Source: Streptomyces sp. SKN60
Lineage (GTDB): Bacteria; Actinomycetota; Actinomycetes; Streptomycetales; Streptomycetaceae
Length of the DNA: 64,000 bases
Direction of reading: 5' to 3'
NCBI RefSeq assembly: GCF_026236535.1
Contig: NZ_JAHTMW010000010.1
Location: 1-64,000, forward strand
In this document: positions 51,682 to 64,000 of the stretch, piece after piece
Numbering within the stretch: position 1 is the first letter of the stretch
How the letters are laid out: every line of letters begins with the position of its first letter
Notes under the pieces: model-generated
What the model was told of the DNA's origin: nothing
Seen by the model: only the letters and a program-made list of their open reading frames with translations
Databases searched by the model: none
Program-made: the position numbers and the translations under genes

Positions 51682-52197
51682 GTGCGCATGACAAGACCGC
51701 TGCTGCTGATCGACGTCGACGGGCCGCTGAATCCGTACGCGGCGCAGCGCGAGCGCCGCCCGGAGGGGTACACGACGCACCGGATGAGCCCGACCGGCTG
51801 GACCGGGGCGAGGCCGCTGCGGGTGTGGCTGAACCACGGGCACGGCGCGGAGCTGCTGGCGCTCGCGGAGGCGTACGAGCTGGTCTGGGCGACGACGTGG
51901 AAGGGCGAGGCCAACGACTGGATCGGGCCTCATCTGGGGCTGCCGGAGCTGCCGTTCATCGACTGGCCGAACATGCACGGGGCCGCCCCGCGCGGGACGT
52001 TCTGGAAGACCCAGTACATCCTGGAGTACGCGCAGGGGCGGCCGTTCGCGTGGGTGGACGACGACATCACGGCGTACGACCACGAGTATGTGGAGCAGAA
52101 CCACCTCGCCGCCGCCCTGTTGCTGCGCGTCGACGAACGGATCGGGCTGACCCGGCCGGACTTCGACGCGCTCGCGGACTGGGCGGCGGCGCTGTGA
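51682..52197 (+). CDS. HAD-like hydrolase-type protein
   Basis: A 171-residue protein starting with the HAD-like motif LLLIDVDGPLNPY (DxDG). LVWATTWKGEANDWI follows (the T/S of motif II), and then FAWVDDDITAYD (motif IV DD). It resembles small HAD proteins of actinobacteria called HAD domain in Swiss Army Knife RNA repair or secondary-metabolite proteins; no substrate is known. GTG at 51682 is preferred because GGGAGGG lies 6 bases before it; ATG at 51688 is the alternative. It is divergent from the TetR gene. Confidence 0.82.
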   Translation: MRMTRPLLLIDVDGPLNPYAAQRERRPEGYTTHRMSPTGWTGARPLRVWLNHGHGAELLALAEAYELVWATTWKGEANDWIGPHLGLPELPFIDWPNMHGAAPRGTFWKTQYILEYAQGRPFAWVDDDITAYDHEYVEQNHLAAALLLRVDERIGLTRPDFDALADWAAAL

Positions 52198-52209
52198 CGA
52201 GCTGAGCGG

Positions 52210-54932
<2,723 letters not shown>

Positions 54933-54957
54933 GGGGTTCTCCTTACCTTGCAACCAC

Positions 54958-54997
54958 TGATGGGTATAACTATGCAGTCCTCCGTATGTTTTGTCAA
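54958..54997 (-). promoter_or_regulatory. argG promoter with ArgR-like operator
   Basis: On the minus strand TTGACA (54992-54997) is followed after 18 bases by ATAGTT (54968-54973), a good housekeeping promoter. TGCATAGTTATACCCATCA overlaps the -10 and resembles half of an ARG box (TGCATA...). This is an AT-rich island in GC-rich surroundings. Confidence 0.65.
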
Positions 54998-55060
54998 CGC
55001 GTCTCCGTCTCGGCGGAAAATCCCAGGCCGGAGCGGGTGCATGCGCTCTAGGCTCCGGGC

Positions 55061-56425
55061 ATGACGAGCGAGGAGACGCCGCTGGACGCGGCGATACGGG
55101 GGCTCGCGCGGGGGCGCGCGCTCGACGAGGCCTTCGACGTGGGACGGCCGGGGGTGTGGCTCGCCCTCGACGAGCGGATCCGGTCCGTGTACGGGTGGAG
55201 GAGCCCGGAGCGCCCGACCCACACGTGGCTGGCCAAGAGCGTGCGCCCCACGGTCCTGCGGGACCTCCTCGGCGACCCGGCGCCGACCGAGGCGGAGCTC
55301 GTCCTCGCCCTGTGCGACGGCGACGGCCGCATCCGCGAGGCGGCCCTCCCGCACGCCGCCCGTCGTCCGGCCGTCCTTCCGCTCGTCGCCGTCCGCACCA
55401 CCGACTGGGTTCCGGCGGTACGGGACAGGGCGAGCGCGGTCCTCGCCGAAGCCCTGCCCGGGGCCGACGCACGGACGCTCGCCGTCACCGCCCCGGTGAT
55501 CCTCCGGCTCCGCGACCGGGTGCGCGGCGGCCGGGCGGCCGACCTGCTCCAGGAGTTGCTGCGCGCCGCACCGGACGCGAGCCTCACCGCCCTGTTCCTC
55601 AACCGGGACCGGCCCACCCGGCGGATCGCCTTCGGCCTCACCGTCGAGCGCGGGCTGCTCTCCCCCGCCGACCTGGCCCGCATCGCCGCGTACGACGAGG
55701 ATGTCGCCCTTCGGGACCGGGCCGCGAACGCCGCACTCGCGGCCGGCGTCCCCGACGAGACCCTGCCGCTGCTGCTCGGCTCACGGTCCGGCGCGGTCCG
55801 CTCGGCCGGGGTCACCGCCCTGCGGAAGGCCGGGCGGGCCGCGGAGGCGCGGCCGTACCTCTTCGACCGGTCGGGGCTTGTCCGGGCCTGCGCCCGCTGG
55901 GTGCTCCGGCAGGACGGCCACGACCCGCTCGCGCTCTACCGGGCCGCCTGCGCGGATCTGGCGACCGTGCCCGGGTGGGCGCCGCTCGGACTCGCCGAGT
56001 GCGGCGACCGGAAGGCGGACATGGGGACGCTGTGGGACCTGACCGGGCACCCGGACCCGCTGGTGCGGTCCTCCGCCGTCGCGGGTCTGCGGATGTTCGA
56101 GGTCGCGGACTTCGCCCGGCTGCTGCCGCTGCTCGACGACCCGGCGCCCGGTGTCGTACGGGAGACGGCCCGGACCCTGCTGCCCTGGGCGGACCGGGTG
56201 CGGGAGGAGGAGTTCCTGCGCCGCACCGGGCCGGGCCGGCCGGTGCACGTCCGTGTCCGGGCCCTGCTCCTGCTGCGGGAGCACGCCTCCGCCGTGTACC
56301 GGGAGGCGGCCGAGCGGCTCGTCGCGGATCCCGACCCGGTGCTGCGGCTGCACGTCCGCCGCGTGCTCGGCAGGGAGGAGCCCGTACCGCGACCGCCGGG
56401 CACCCTGCCCCGGTGGCGCGCCTGA
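55061..56425 (+). CDS. HEAT-repeat protein of unknown function
   Basis: A 454-residue all-helical protein with repeated PBS-lyase/HEAT-type units, e.g. [63 protein letters not shown] and [16 protein letters not shown]. Such scaffolds bind proteins or nucleic acids; no partner is evident. TAGGCT ends 6 bases before the ATG, so the transcript is probably leaderless. It lies between argG and argR but on the other strand. Confidence 0.82.
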   Translation: MTSEETPLDAAIRGLARGRALDEAFDVGRPGVWLALDERIRSVYGWRSPERPTHTWLAKSVRPTVLRDLLGDPAPTEAELVLALCDGDGRIREAALPHAARRPAVLPLVAVRTTDWVPAVRDRASAVLAEALPGADARTLAVTAPVILRLRDRVRGGRAADLLQELLRAAPDASLTALFLNRDRPTRRIAFGLTVERGLLSPADLARIAAYDEDVALRDRAANAALAAGVPDETLPLLLGSRSGAVRSAGVTALRKAGRAAEARPYLFDRSGLVRACARWVLRQDGHDPLALYRAACADLATVPGWAPLGLAECGDRKADMGTLWDLTGHPDPLVRSSAVAGLRMFEVADFARLLPLLDDPAPGVVRETARTLLPWADRVREEEFLRRTGPGRPVHVRVRALLLLREHASAVYREAAERLVADPDPVLRLHVRRVLGREEPVPRPPGTLPRWRA

Positions 56426-56494
56426 GGGCGGGGGGGGCGACCGCATGGCGAAATGCCCGTTCGAGCGTGGCGCCCCGCACCCAGAATGAGCGCC

Positions 56495-57091
56495 ATGGGG
56501 AAAACATATGAACGCATCGACGGGCGGCTCCGCGCCTTCATCGAGGCCCAGCCCGTCTTCTTCACCGCGACCGCGCCGCTCTCGGGGGACGGCACGGTCA
56601 ACCTCTCGCCGAAGGGCCTGAGCGGCTCCTTCGCCGTCCTCGACGAACACACCGTCGCCTACCTGGACTTCGCCGGGTCCAACGCCGAGACGGTGGCGCA
56701 TCTGCGGGAGAACGGGCGGATCACGCTGATGTGGTGCGCCTTTCAGGGGCCGCCGAACATCGTGCGGGTCCACGGGCGCGGCGAGCCGGTGTTCCGGGAC
56801 GATCCGCGCTGGGGGGAGCTGCTCGGGCACTTCCCGGGGATCGACCCGGAGCCGCACGGGCTGCGGGCGGTCATCGTGGTGCGGGCCGAGCTGGTGCGGG
56901 ACACCTGTGGGTACGGCGTGCCGTTCATGTCGTACGACGAGGACCGCGATCTGCACCAGAGGCGCTTCGCCCGGGAGGACGACGCCTCCCTGGACGCGTA
57001 CTTCGCCAAGAAGGAGCACATCGCGACGAGCATCGACGGGCTGCCGGGGCTGCCTCTGCCGCTGCCGCCGCTCCCCCGCACGGGTGAGTAG
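56495..57091 (+). CDS. Pyridoxamine 5'-phosphate oxidase-family flavoprotein
   Basis: A 198-residue split-barrel FMN-binding protein. MGKTYERIDGRLRAFIEAQ, then FFTATAPLSGDGTVNLSPKG, LDFAGSNAETVAHLRENGRI and ITLMWCAFQGPPNIVRVHGRG match the Streptomyces branch of this family. The reaction is unknown; it is not the PLP-biosynthetic enzyme by length. ATG at 56495 is chosen; ATG at 56486 is also in frame. The Pro/Leu-rich tail is variable. Confidence 0.86.
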   Translation: MGKTYERIDGRLRAFIEAQPVFFTATAPLSGDGTVNLSPKGLSGSFAVLDEHTVAYLDFAGSNAETVAHLRENGRITLMWCAFQGPPNIVRVHGRGEPVFRDDPRWGELLGHFPGIDPEPHGLRAVIVVRAELVRDTCGYGVPFMSYDEDRDLHQRRFAREDDASLDAYFAKKEHIATSIDGLPGLPLPLPPLPRTGE

Positions 57092-57128
57092 CCGGGCGGC
57101 GGGCCCGGGCGCGCTCTAGCCTCGCGCC

Positions 57129-57793
57129 ATGCGCATCCTTCTCGTACTCGGGGCCCTGGTCACGGCGCTCGCCTCGCCCGGGCCGCCGGTGCCCCTGCCG
57201 GAGCTGATGGCGGACACCGGTGGCGGCTCGCAGCTGATCACGGCGGAGGCTGCCGACCCGTCGGCCACCACCGGGACCGTCACCTGGTGGGACCGGCGCG
57301 GGGGCCGGTGGGTGCGGGCGGGGCCAACGGGCTGGCCGAGGGGGCGGAGCGGCGGCAGGGCACCAGCACCACGCCGACCGGGCTGTACGGGCTGCCGTTC
57401 GCCTTCGGGACCGAGCCGCCTCCGGCCGGGACGGCGTACGGCTACGCGCGGGTGACCGACCGGTCCTGGTGGTGTCAGGACAACGAGTCGGCCGCGTACA
57501 ACCGCTGGGTGGAGGGGCTGCCGGAGGACTGCCGGGCCGCCGAGTCGGAGCATCTGGCGGACTACGGCACGCAGTACGCGCACGCGCTCGTCATCGGCTT
57601 CAACTACGCGCGCCCGGTGCGCGGGCGCGGGGCCGGGATCTTTCTGCACGTCAACGGGCGTGGGGCGACGGCCGGTTGTGTGTCGGTGCCGGCGGACGCG
57701 ATGCGCCGGATCCTGGCCTGGGCGGATCCGGACCGCCGGCCGCACATCGCCGTCGGCACGCGGGGCGGGCCGACGGCGATCACGCGCTATTAG
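57129..57793 (+). pseudogene. L,D-transpeptidase (YkuD) gene with a frameshift
   Basis: Two overlapping frames encode one protein. Frame 1 starts at 57129 with a signal peptide (MRILLVLGALVTALASPGPP) and runs MADTGGGSQLITAEAADP to about WVRAG. Frame 2 takes over near 57300-57330 with ANGLAEGAERRQGTSTTPTG and continues through ALVIGFNYARPVRGRGAG to FLHVNGRGATAGCVSVP, which carries the YkuD catalytic His and Cys. Adding one G to the GGGG run near 57320 would restore the frame. Either a recent mutation or a homopolymer sequencing error. TAGCCT ends 6 bases before the ATG (leaderless). Confidence 0.8.
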
Positions 57794-57802
57794 GGATCCG
57801 GT

Positions 57803-58339
57803 TCAGCGTTCCTTCTGCGCGAGGCGCAGCAGGTGGTCGGCGAGCGCCTGGCCGCCGGCCGGGTCGCGGGAGATGAGCAGCAGGGTGTCGTCGCCCGCGA
57901 TCGTGCCGAGGATCGCGTGGAGTTCGGCCTGGTCGATGGCCGACGCGAGGAACTGGGCGGCGCCCGGCGGCGTACGGAGCACCACCAGGTTGGCCGAGGC
58001 CTCGGCGGAGATCAGCAGTTCGCCGGAGAGGCGCCGCATGCGCTCCTCCTTGGCGGACTCGCCGAGCGGTGCCTGCGGGGTGCGGAAGCCGCCCTCGCTG
58101 GGCACCGCGTAGATGAGTTCGCCTCCGGTGTTGCGGATCTTCACCGCGCCGAGCTCGTCGAGGTCGCGGCTGAGCGTCGCCTGGGTGACGCTCAGTCCGT
58201 CGTCGGCGAGGAGCTTGGCGAGCTGGCTCTGCGAGCGCACCGGCTGCCGGTTGAGGATGTCGACGATCCTGCGGTGGCGTGCGGTGCGGGTCTGCGGAAC
58301 GGACGGCCCGCCGTGCTCGGGTTCCTGCGCGTCGGTCAT
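57803..58339 (-). CDS. argR: Arginine repressor ArgR
   Basis: A 178-residue hexameric regulator that binds ARG boxes with arginine as co-repressor. The N-terminal winged helix is [20 protein letters not shown] with recognition helix [16 protein letters not shown]; the C-terminal arginine-binding part has [18 protein letters not shown]. It is the last gene of argCJBDR, 7 bases after argD, so the repressor is made in proportion to the enzymes it controls. Confidence 0.96.
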   Translation of the reverse strand: MTDAQEPEHGGPSVPQTRTARHRRIVDILNRQPVRSQSQLAKLLADDGLSVTQATLSRDLDELGAVKIRNTGGELIYAVPSEGGFRTPQAPLGESAKEERMRRLSGELLISAEASANLVVLRTPPGAAQFLASAIDQAELHAILGTIAGDDTLLLISRDPAGGQALADHLLRLAQKER

Positions 58340-58346
58340 CGTCGTC

Positions 58347-59546
58347 TCATTCTCCGGTTCGTCCTTGCCCGTTCGCCTCGTCCAGGACGCCGGGCAGGGC
58401 CCGGAGGAAGGCGTCCACCTCCGCGTCTGCGATGACGAGCGCCGGCATGAGCCGTACGACATCGGGGGCGGGCGCGTTCACCAGGAGGCCGGCGTCCTGA
58501 GCCGCCTGCTGCACCTGGGGTGCGAGGGACTCGGTGAGCACGATACCCAGCAGGAGGCCGGAGCCACGGACATGGGAGACCAGCGGGTGGCCCAGGCCCT
58601 CGATTCCGTCGCGCAGCTTCTCGCCCAGCCGCTTCACCTCGTCGAGGGCGCCGTCGGCGCCGAGGGTGTCCAGGACGGCGAGTCCGGCGGCGCAGGCGAC
58701 GGGGTTGCCGCCGAAGGTGGTGCCGTGGTGGCCGGGCGCGAAGAGCTCCGCGGCCTTGCCGAAGGCGACGGTGGCGCCGATCGGGAGGCCGCCGCCGAGG
58801 CCCTTGGCGAGGGTGACGACATCGGGCTCGACGGCGGCGTGGGCCTGGTGCTCGAACCAGGTGCCGCACCGGCCGATGCCGGTCTGGACCTCGTCGAGGA
58901 CGAGCAGGGTGCCGGTGGCGCGGGTGATCTCGCGGGCGGCGGTCAGATAGCCGGCGGGCGGCACGACGACGCCGTTCTCGCCCTGGATGGGCTCGATGAT
59001 CACGAACGCCGTCTCCTCGGTGACCGCGGCGCGCAGGGCCTCGACGTCGCCGTACGGGACGTGGGTGACGTCGCCGGGCAGCGGCAGGAACGGGGTCTGC
59101 TTGCCGGGCTGGCCGGTGAGCGCGAGGGAGCCCATGGTGCGGCCGTGGAAGCCGCCGGTGGTGGCGACCATGTGGGACCGGCCGGTGAGCCGGCCGATCT
59201 TGAAGACGGCCTCGTTGGCCTCGGCGCCGGAGTTGCAGAAGAAGACCTTGCCGGGCCGGCCGAAGAGCTGGAGGAGCCGCTCGGCGAGGGCGACCGGGGG
59301 TTCGGCGACGAAGAGGTTGGAGACGTGGCCGAGGGACGCGATCTGCCGCGACACGGCCTCGACGACGGCCGGGTGGGCGTGGCCGAGGGCGTTGACGGCG
59401 ATGCCGCCGACGAAGTCGAGGTACTCCTTGCCGTCGGCGTCCCAGACCTTGGCGCCCTCGCCGCGGACCAGCGGCAGCCGGGGGGTGCCGTAGTTGTCCA
59501 TCAGCGAGCCCTGCCACCGCTGGGTCAGGTCCTGGTTGCCGCTCAT
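58347..59546 (-). CDS. argD: Acetylornithine aminotransferase
   Basis: PLP enzyme converting N-acetylglutamate semialdehyde to N-acetylornithine; 399 residues. [44 protein letters not shown] and the PLP lysine K248 in [12 protein letters not shown] are present. The ATG overlaps argB by 4 bp. Confidence 0.97.
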   Translation of the reverse strand: MSGNQDLTQRWQGSLMDNYGTPRLPLVRGEGAKVWDADGKEYLDFVGGIAVNALGHAHPAVVEAVSRQIASLGHVSNLFVAEPPVALAERLLQLFGRPGKVFFCNSGAEANEAVFKIGRLTGRSHMVATTGGFHGRTMGSLALTGQPGKQTPFLPLPGDVTHVPYGDVEALRAAVTEETAFVIIEPIQGENGVVVPPAGYLTAAREITRATGTLLVLDEVQTGIGRCGTWFEHQAHAAVEPDVVTLAKGLGGGLPIGATVAFGKAAELFAPGHHGTTFGGNPVACAAGLAVLDTLGADGALDEVKRLGEKLRDGIEGLGHPLVSHVRGSGLLLGIVLTESLAPQVQQAAQDAGLLVNAPAPDVVRLMPALVIADAEVDAFLRALPGVLDEANGQGRTGE

Positions 59547-60456
59547 GCTTCTTCCCCCTGAACGCTCTGGTCGTCGGGCACGACCATGGTGCCGATGCCC
59601 TCGTCGGTGAAGATCTCCAGCAGGATGGAGTGCTGGACCCGCCCGTCGATCACGCGGGCGGTGGTGACGCCGTTGCGCACGGCGTGCAGACAGCCCTCCA
59701 TCTTGGGGACCATGCCGCTGGAGAGGTCGGGCAGCAGCTTCTCCAGCTGGCTCGCGGTGAGCCGGCTGATGACCTCGTCGCTGTTCGGCCAGTCCTCGTA
59801 CAGGCCCTCGACGTCGGTGAGGACCATCAGCGTCTCGGCGCCCAGCGCCGCAGCGAGTGCCGCAGCCGCCGTATCAGCATTGACGTTGTAGACATGTCCG
59901 TCGTCCTGGGAGCGGGCGATCGAGGAGACGACGGGGATGCGCCCGTCGGCGAGCAGCGCCTCGATCGCGCCGGTGTCGATGTGGGTGATCTCGCCGACCC
60001 GCCCGATGTCGACGGCCTCGCCGTCGATCTCCGGCAGGTGCTTGGTGGCGGTGATGGTGTGGGCGTCCTCGCCGGTCATTCCGACGGCGAGCGGACCGTG
60101 CTCGTTGAGCAGGTTGACGAGCTCCCGCTGGACCTGGCCGGCGAGCACCATCCGTACGACGTCCATGGCGTCCTCGGTGGTGACCCTGAGGCCCGCCTTG
60201 AACTCGCTGACGATGCCGTGCTTGTCGAGGGCGGCGCTGATCTGCGGGCCGCCGCCGTGCACGACGACCGGCCGGAGGCCGGCGTGGTGCAGGAAGACGA
60301 CGTCCTGGGCGAAGGCGGCCTTCAGCTCCTCGTCGATCATGGCGTTGCCGCCGAACTTGATGACGACGGTCTTGCCGCGGTGGCGGGTGAGCCAGGGCAG
60401 GGCCTCGATGAGGATCTGGGCCTTGGGGAGCGCGGTGTGCTTCCGCGTGCCGTTGC

Positions 60457-60460
<4 letters not shown>
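59543..60460 (-). CDS. argB: Acetylglutamate kinase
   Basis: Phosphorylates N-acetylglutamate, usually the arginine-feedback-inhibited step; 305 residues. IKFGGNAM (phosphate loop), [11 protein letters not shown] and [18 protein letters not shown] are family motifs. The N-terminal helix (residues 1-25, [15 protein letters not shown]) is the type used for hexamer formation in arginine-sensitive enzymes, so feedback control is likely. The ATG overlaps argJ by 4 bp. Confidence 0.97.
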
Positions 60461-63516
<3,056 letters not shown>

Positions 63517-63620
63517 GACGGCGATCCTAGGCGCGTGCGCGTGTCGTGGATCGGAGGCGGACGCCTGCGGCGGGCGGCGCTGGGGAGGCCTCCGGCCGTG
63601 CGGAGGCGGAGGCGGTGGGC

Positions 63621-64000
63621 GCTCCCGGGCCCTGGCAGAGCCGAGGACGTCGAGGCCTGGCGGGGCCCGGCGGGGCCGAGGGCATCGGGGCCTCCCCTGC
63701 CGCCAGAACCGAGGGGGCGAGGCTCCCCAGGAGCGGCAGGGCCGAGGGCGTCGGGCTCCCACTGCCGCCAGAGCTGAGGAGGGCGAGCCCACCAGGACCG
63801 GCAGGGCCTGGGGCGTCCGGGCCTCCCCGGGCCCGGCGGGGCCGAGGGCATCGGGGCCTCCCCTGCCGCCAGAGCTGAGGGCGGTGGGACTTTCCAGGAC
63901 CGGCGGGGCCGAAGGTATCGGGGCTCCCCACTGCCACCAGAGCCGAGAGGGCGAGGCCCGCCAGGACCGCCAGGACCGAGGACATCGGGCCTCCCAGGAC
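63621..64000. repeat. Degenerate minisatellite of 66-67 bp units (plus 34-bp short units)
   Basis: Units: short 63621-63654 and 63655-63688, long 63689-63754 and 63755-63820, short 63821-63854, long 63855-63921 and 63922-63988, and a new unit starting at 63989 that runs out of the window. Long units share CTGCCGCCAGAGC in the first third, CCAGGACCGGC in the second and GGCCGAGGGCATCGG at the end; short units lack the middle. Mixed 34/66/67-base lengths break any reading frame, so it is non-coding. Confidence 0.85.

Noticed and set aside
57287-57335. Programmed -1 frameshift in the L,D-transpeptidase gene
   Set aside because: No slippery heptamer with a following stem-loop is evident; a one-base loss in a G run is simpler.
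63527-63985. Protein-coding repeat gene at the right edge
   Set aside because: Units of 34, 66 and 67 bases shift frame between copies, and the frames lack ribosome sites.

Overview
The window is high-GC actinobacterial chromosome, almost certainly from a Streptomyces. The evidence is the presence of ssgB (sporulation septum recruitment), the strong third-position GC bias that produces long antisense open frames, and a gene order matching the ssgB/thrS/arg region of S. coelicolor and its relatives as I remember it. There is no insertion sequence, prophage or CRISPR array. This is core chromosome, so the interest lies mostly in regulatory signals, one broken gene and several odd repeats or structured elements.

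Left part (1-19 kb). This block is syntenic with mycobacteria: yajC, ruvB-ruvA-ruvC, the YebC regulator, pdxT-pdxS, a LemA-like protein, pimA, a PIM acyltransferase and phosphatidylinositol-phosphate synthase on the minus strand. An EF-G paralogue and a membrane protein follow on the plus strand, then a HIT/Ap4A-type protein, a K+ channel and thrS. The phospholipid genes overlap by 4 bp and make the first phosphatidylinositol mannosides. ruvCAB lies behind a textbook RecA-independent (PafBC-type) damage promoter. Next come an OB-fold-like protein coupled to a DUF4365 nuclease-like protein, and a divergent DEDDh exonuclease.

Middle (19-32 kb). Two identical tRNA-Val(CAC) genes bracket a SRPBCC protein and a large polytopic membrane protein. 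ssgB, a CGNR regulator, small membrane proteins, a DsbA-like protein, a double-GNAT protein and the pabB-pabC pair follow. A five-gene tRNA cluster (Gly, Cys, 3x Val-GAC) comes next, then a zinc-ribbon protein, an APH-family kinase and a 56-residue membrane peptide.

32-45 kb. A Ser/Thr kinase with a C-terminal membrane anchor and a SpoU methyltransferase come first. Cobalamin genes follow: a fused siroheme synthase/SUMT, a BluB-CobT fusion with a 500-residue disordered N-terminus, and CobL. The metNIQ methionine importer is preceded by a 28-residue leader peptide with three Cys near its end.

45-64 kb. Two small membrane proteins, a GNAT protein, a sigma-like factor, a Tat-exported glycerophosphodiesterase with a possible PHO box, and plsC (TTG start) come first. 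A TetR/DHA2-MFS pair with a clear palindromic operator follows. Arginine biosynthesis closes the window: argCJBDR in one tightly overlapping operon and argG-argH in another, separated by three plus-strand genes, one of them a frameshifted L,D-transpeptidase. Both arg promoters carry ArgR-like sites. The window ends in a VOC protein with in-frame microsatellites and a 66-67 bp minisatellite running off the right edge.
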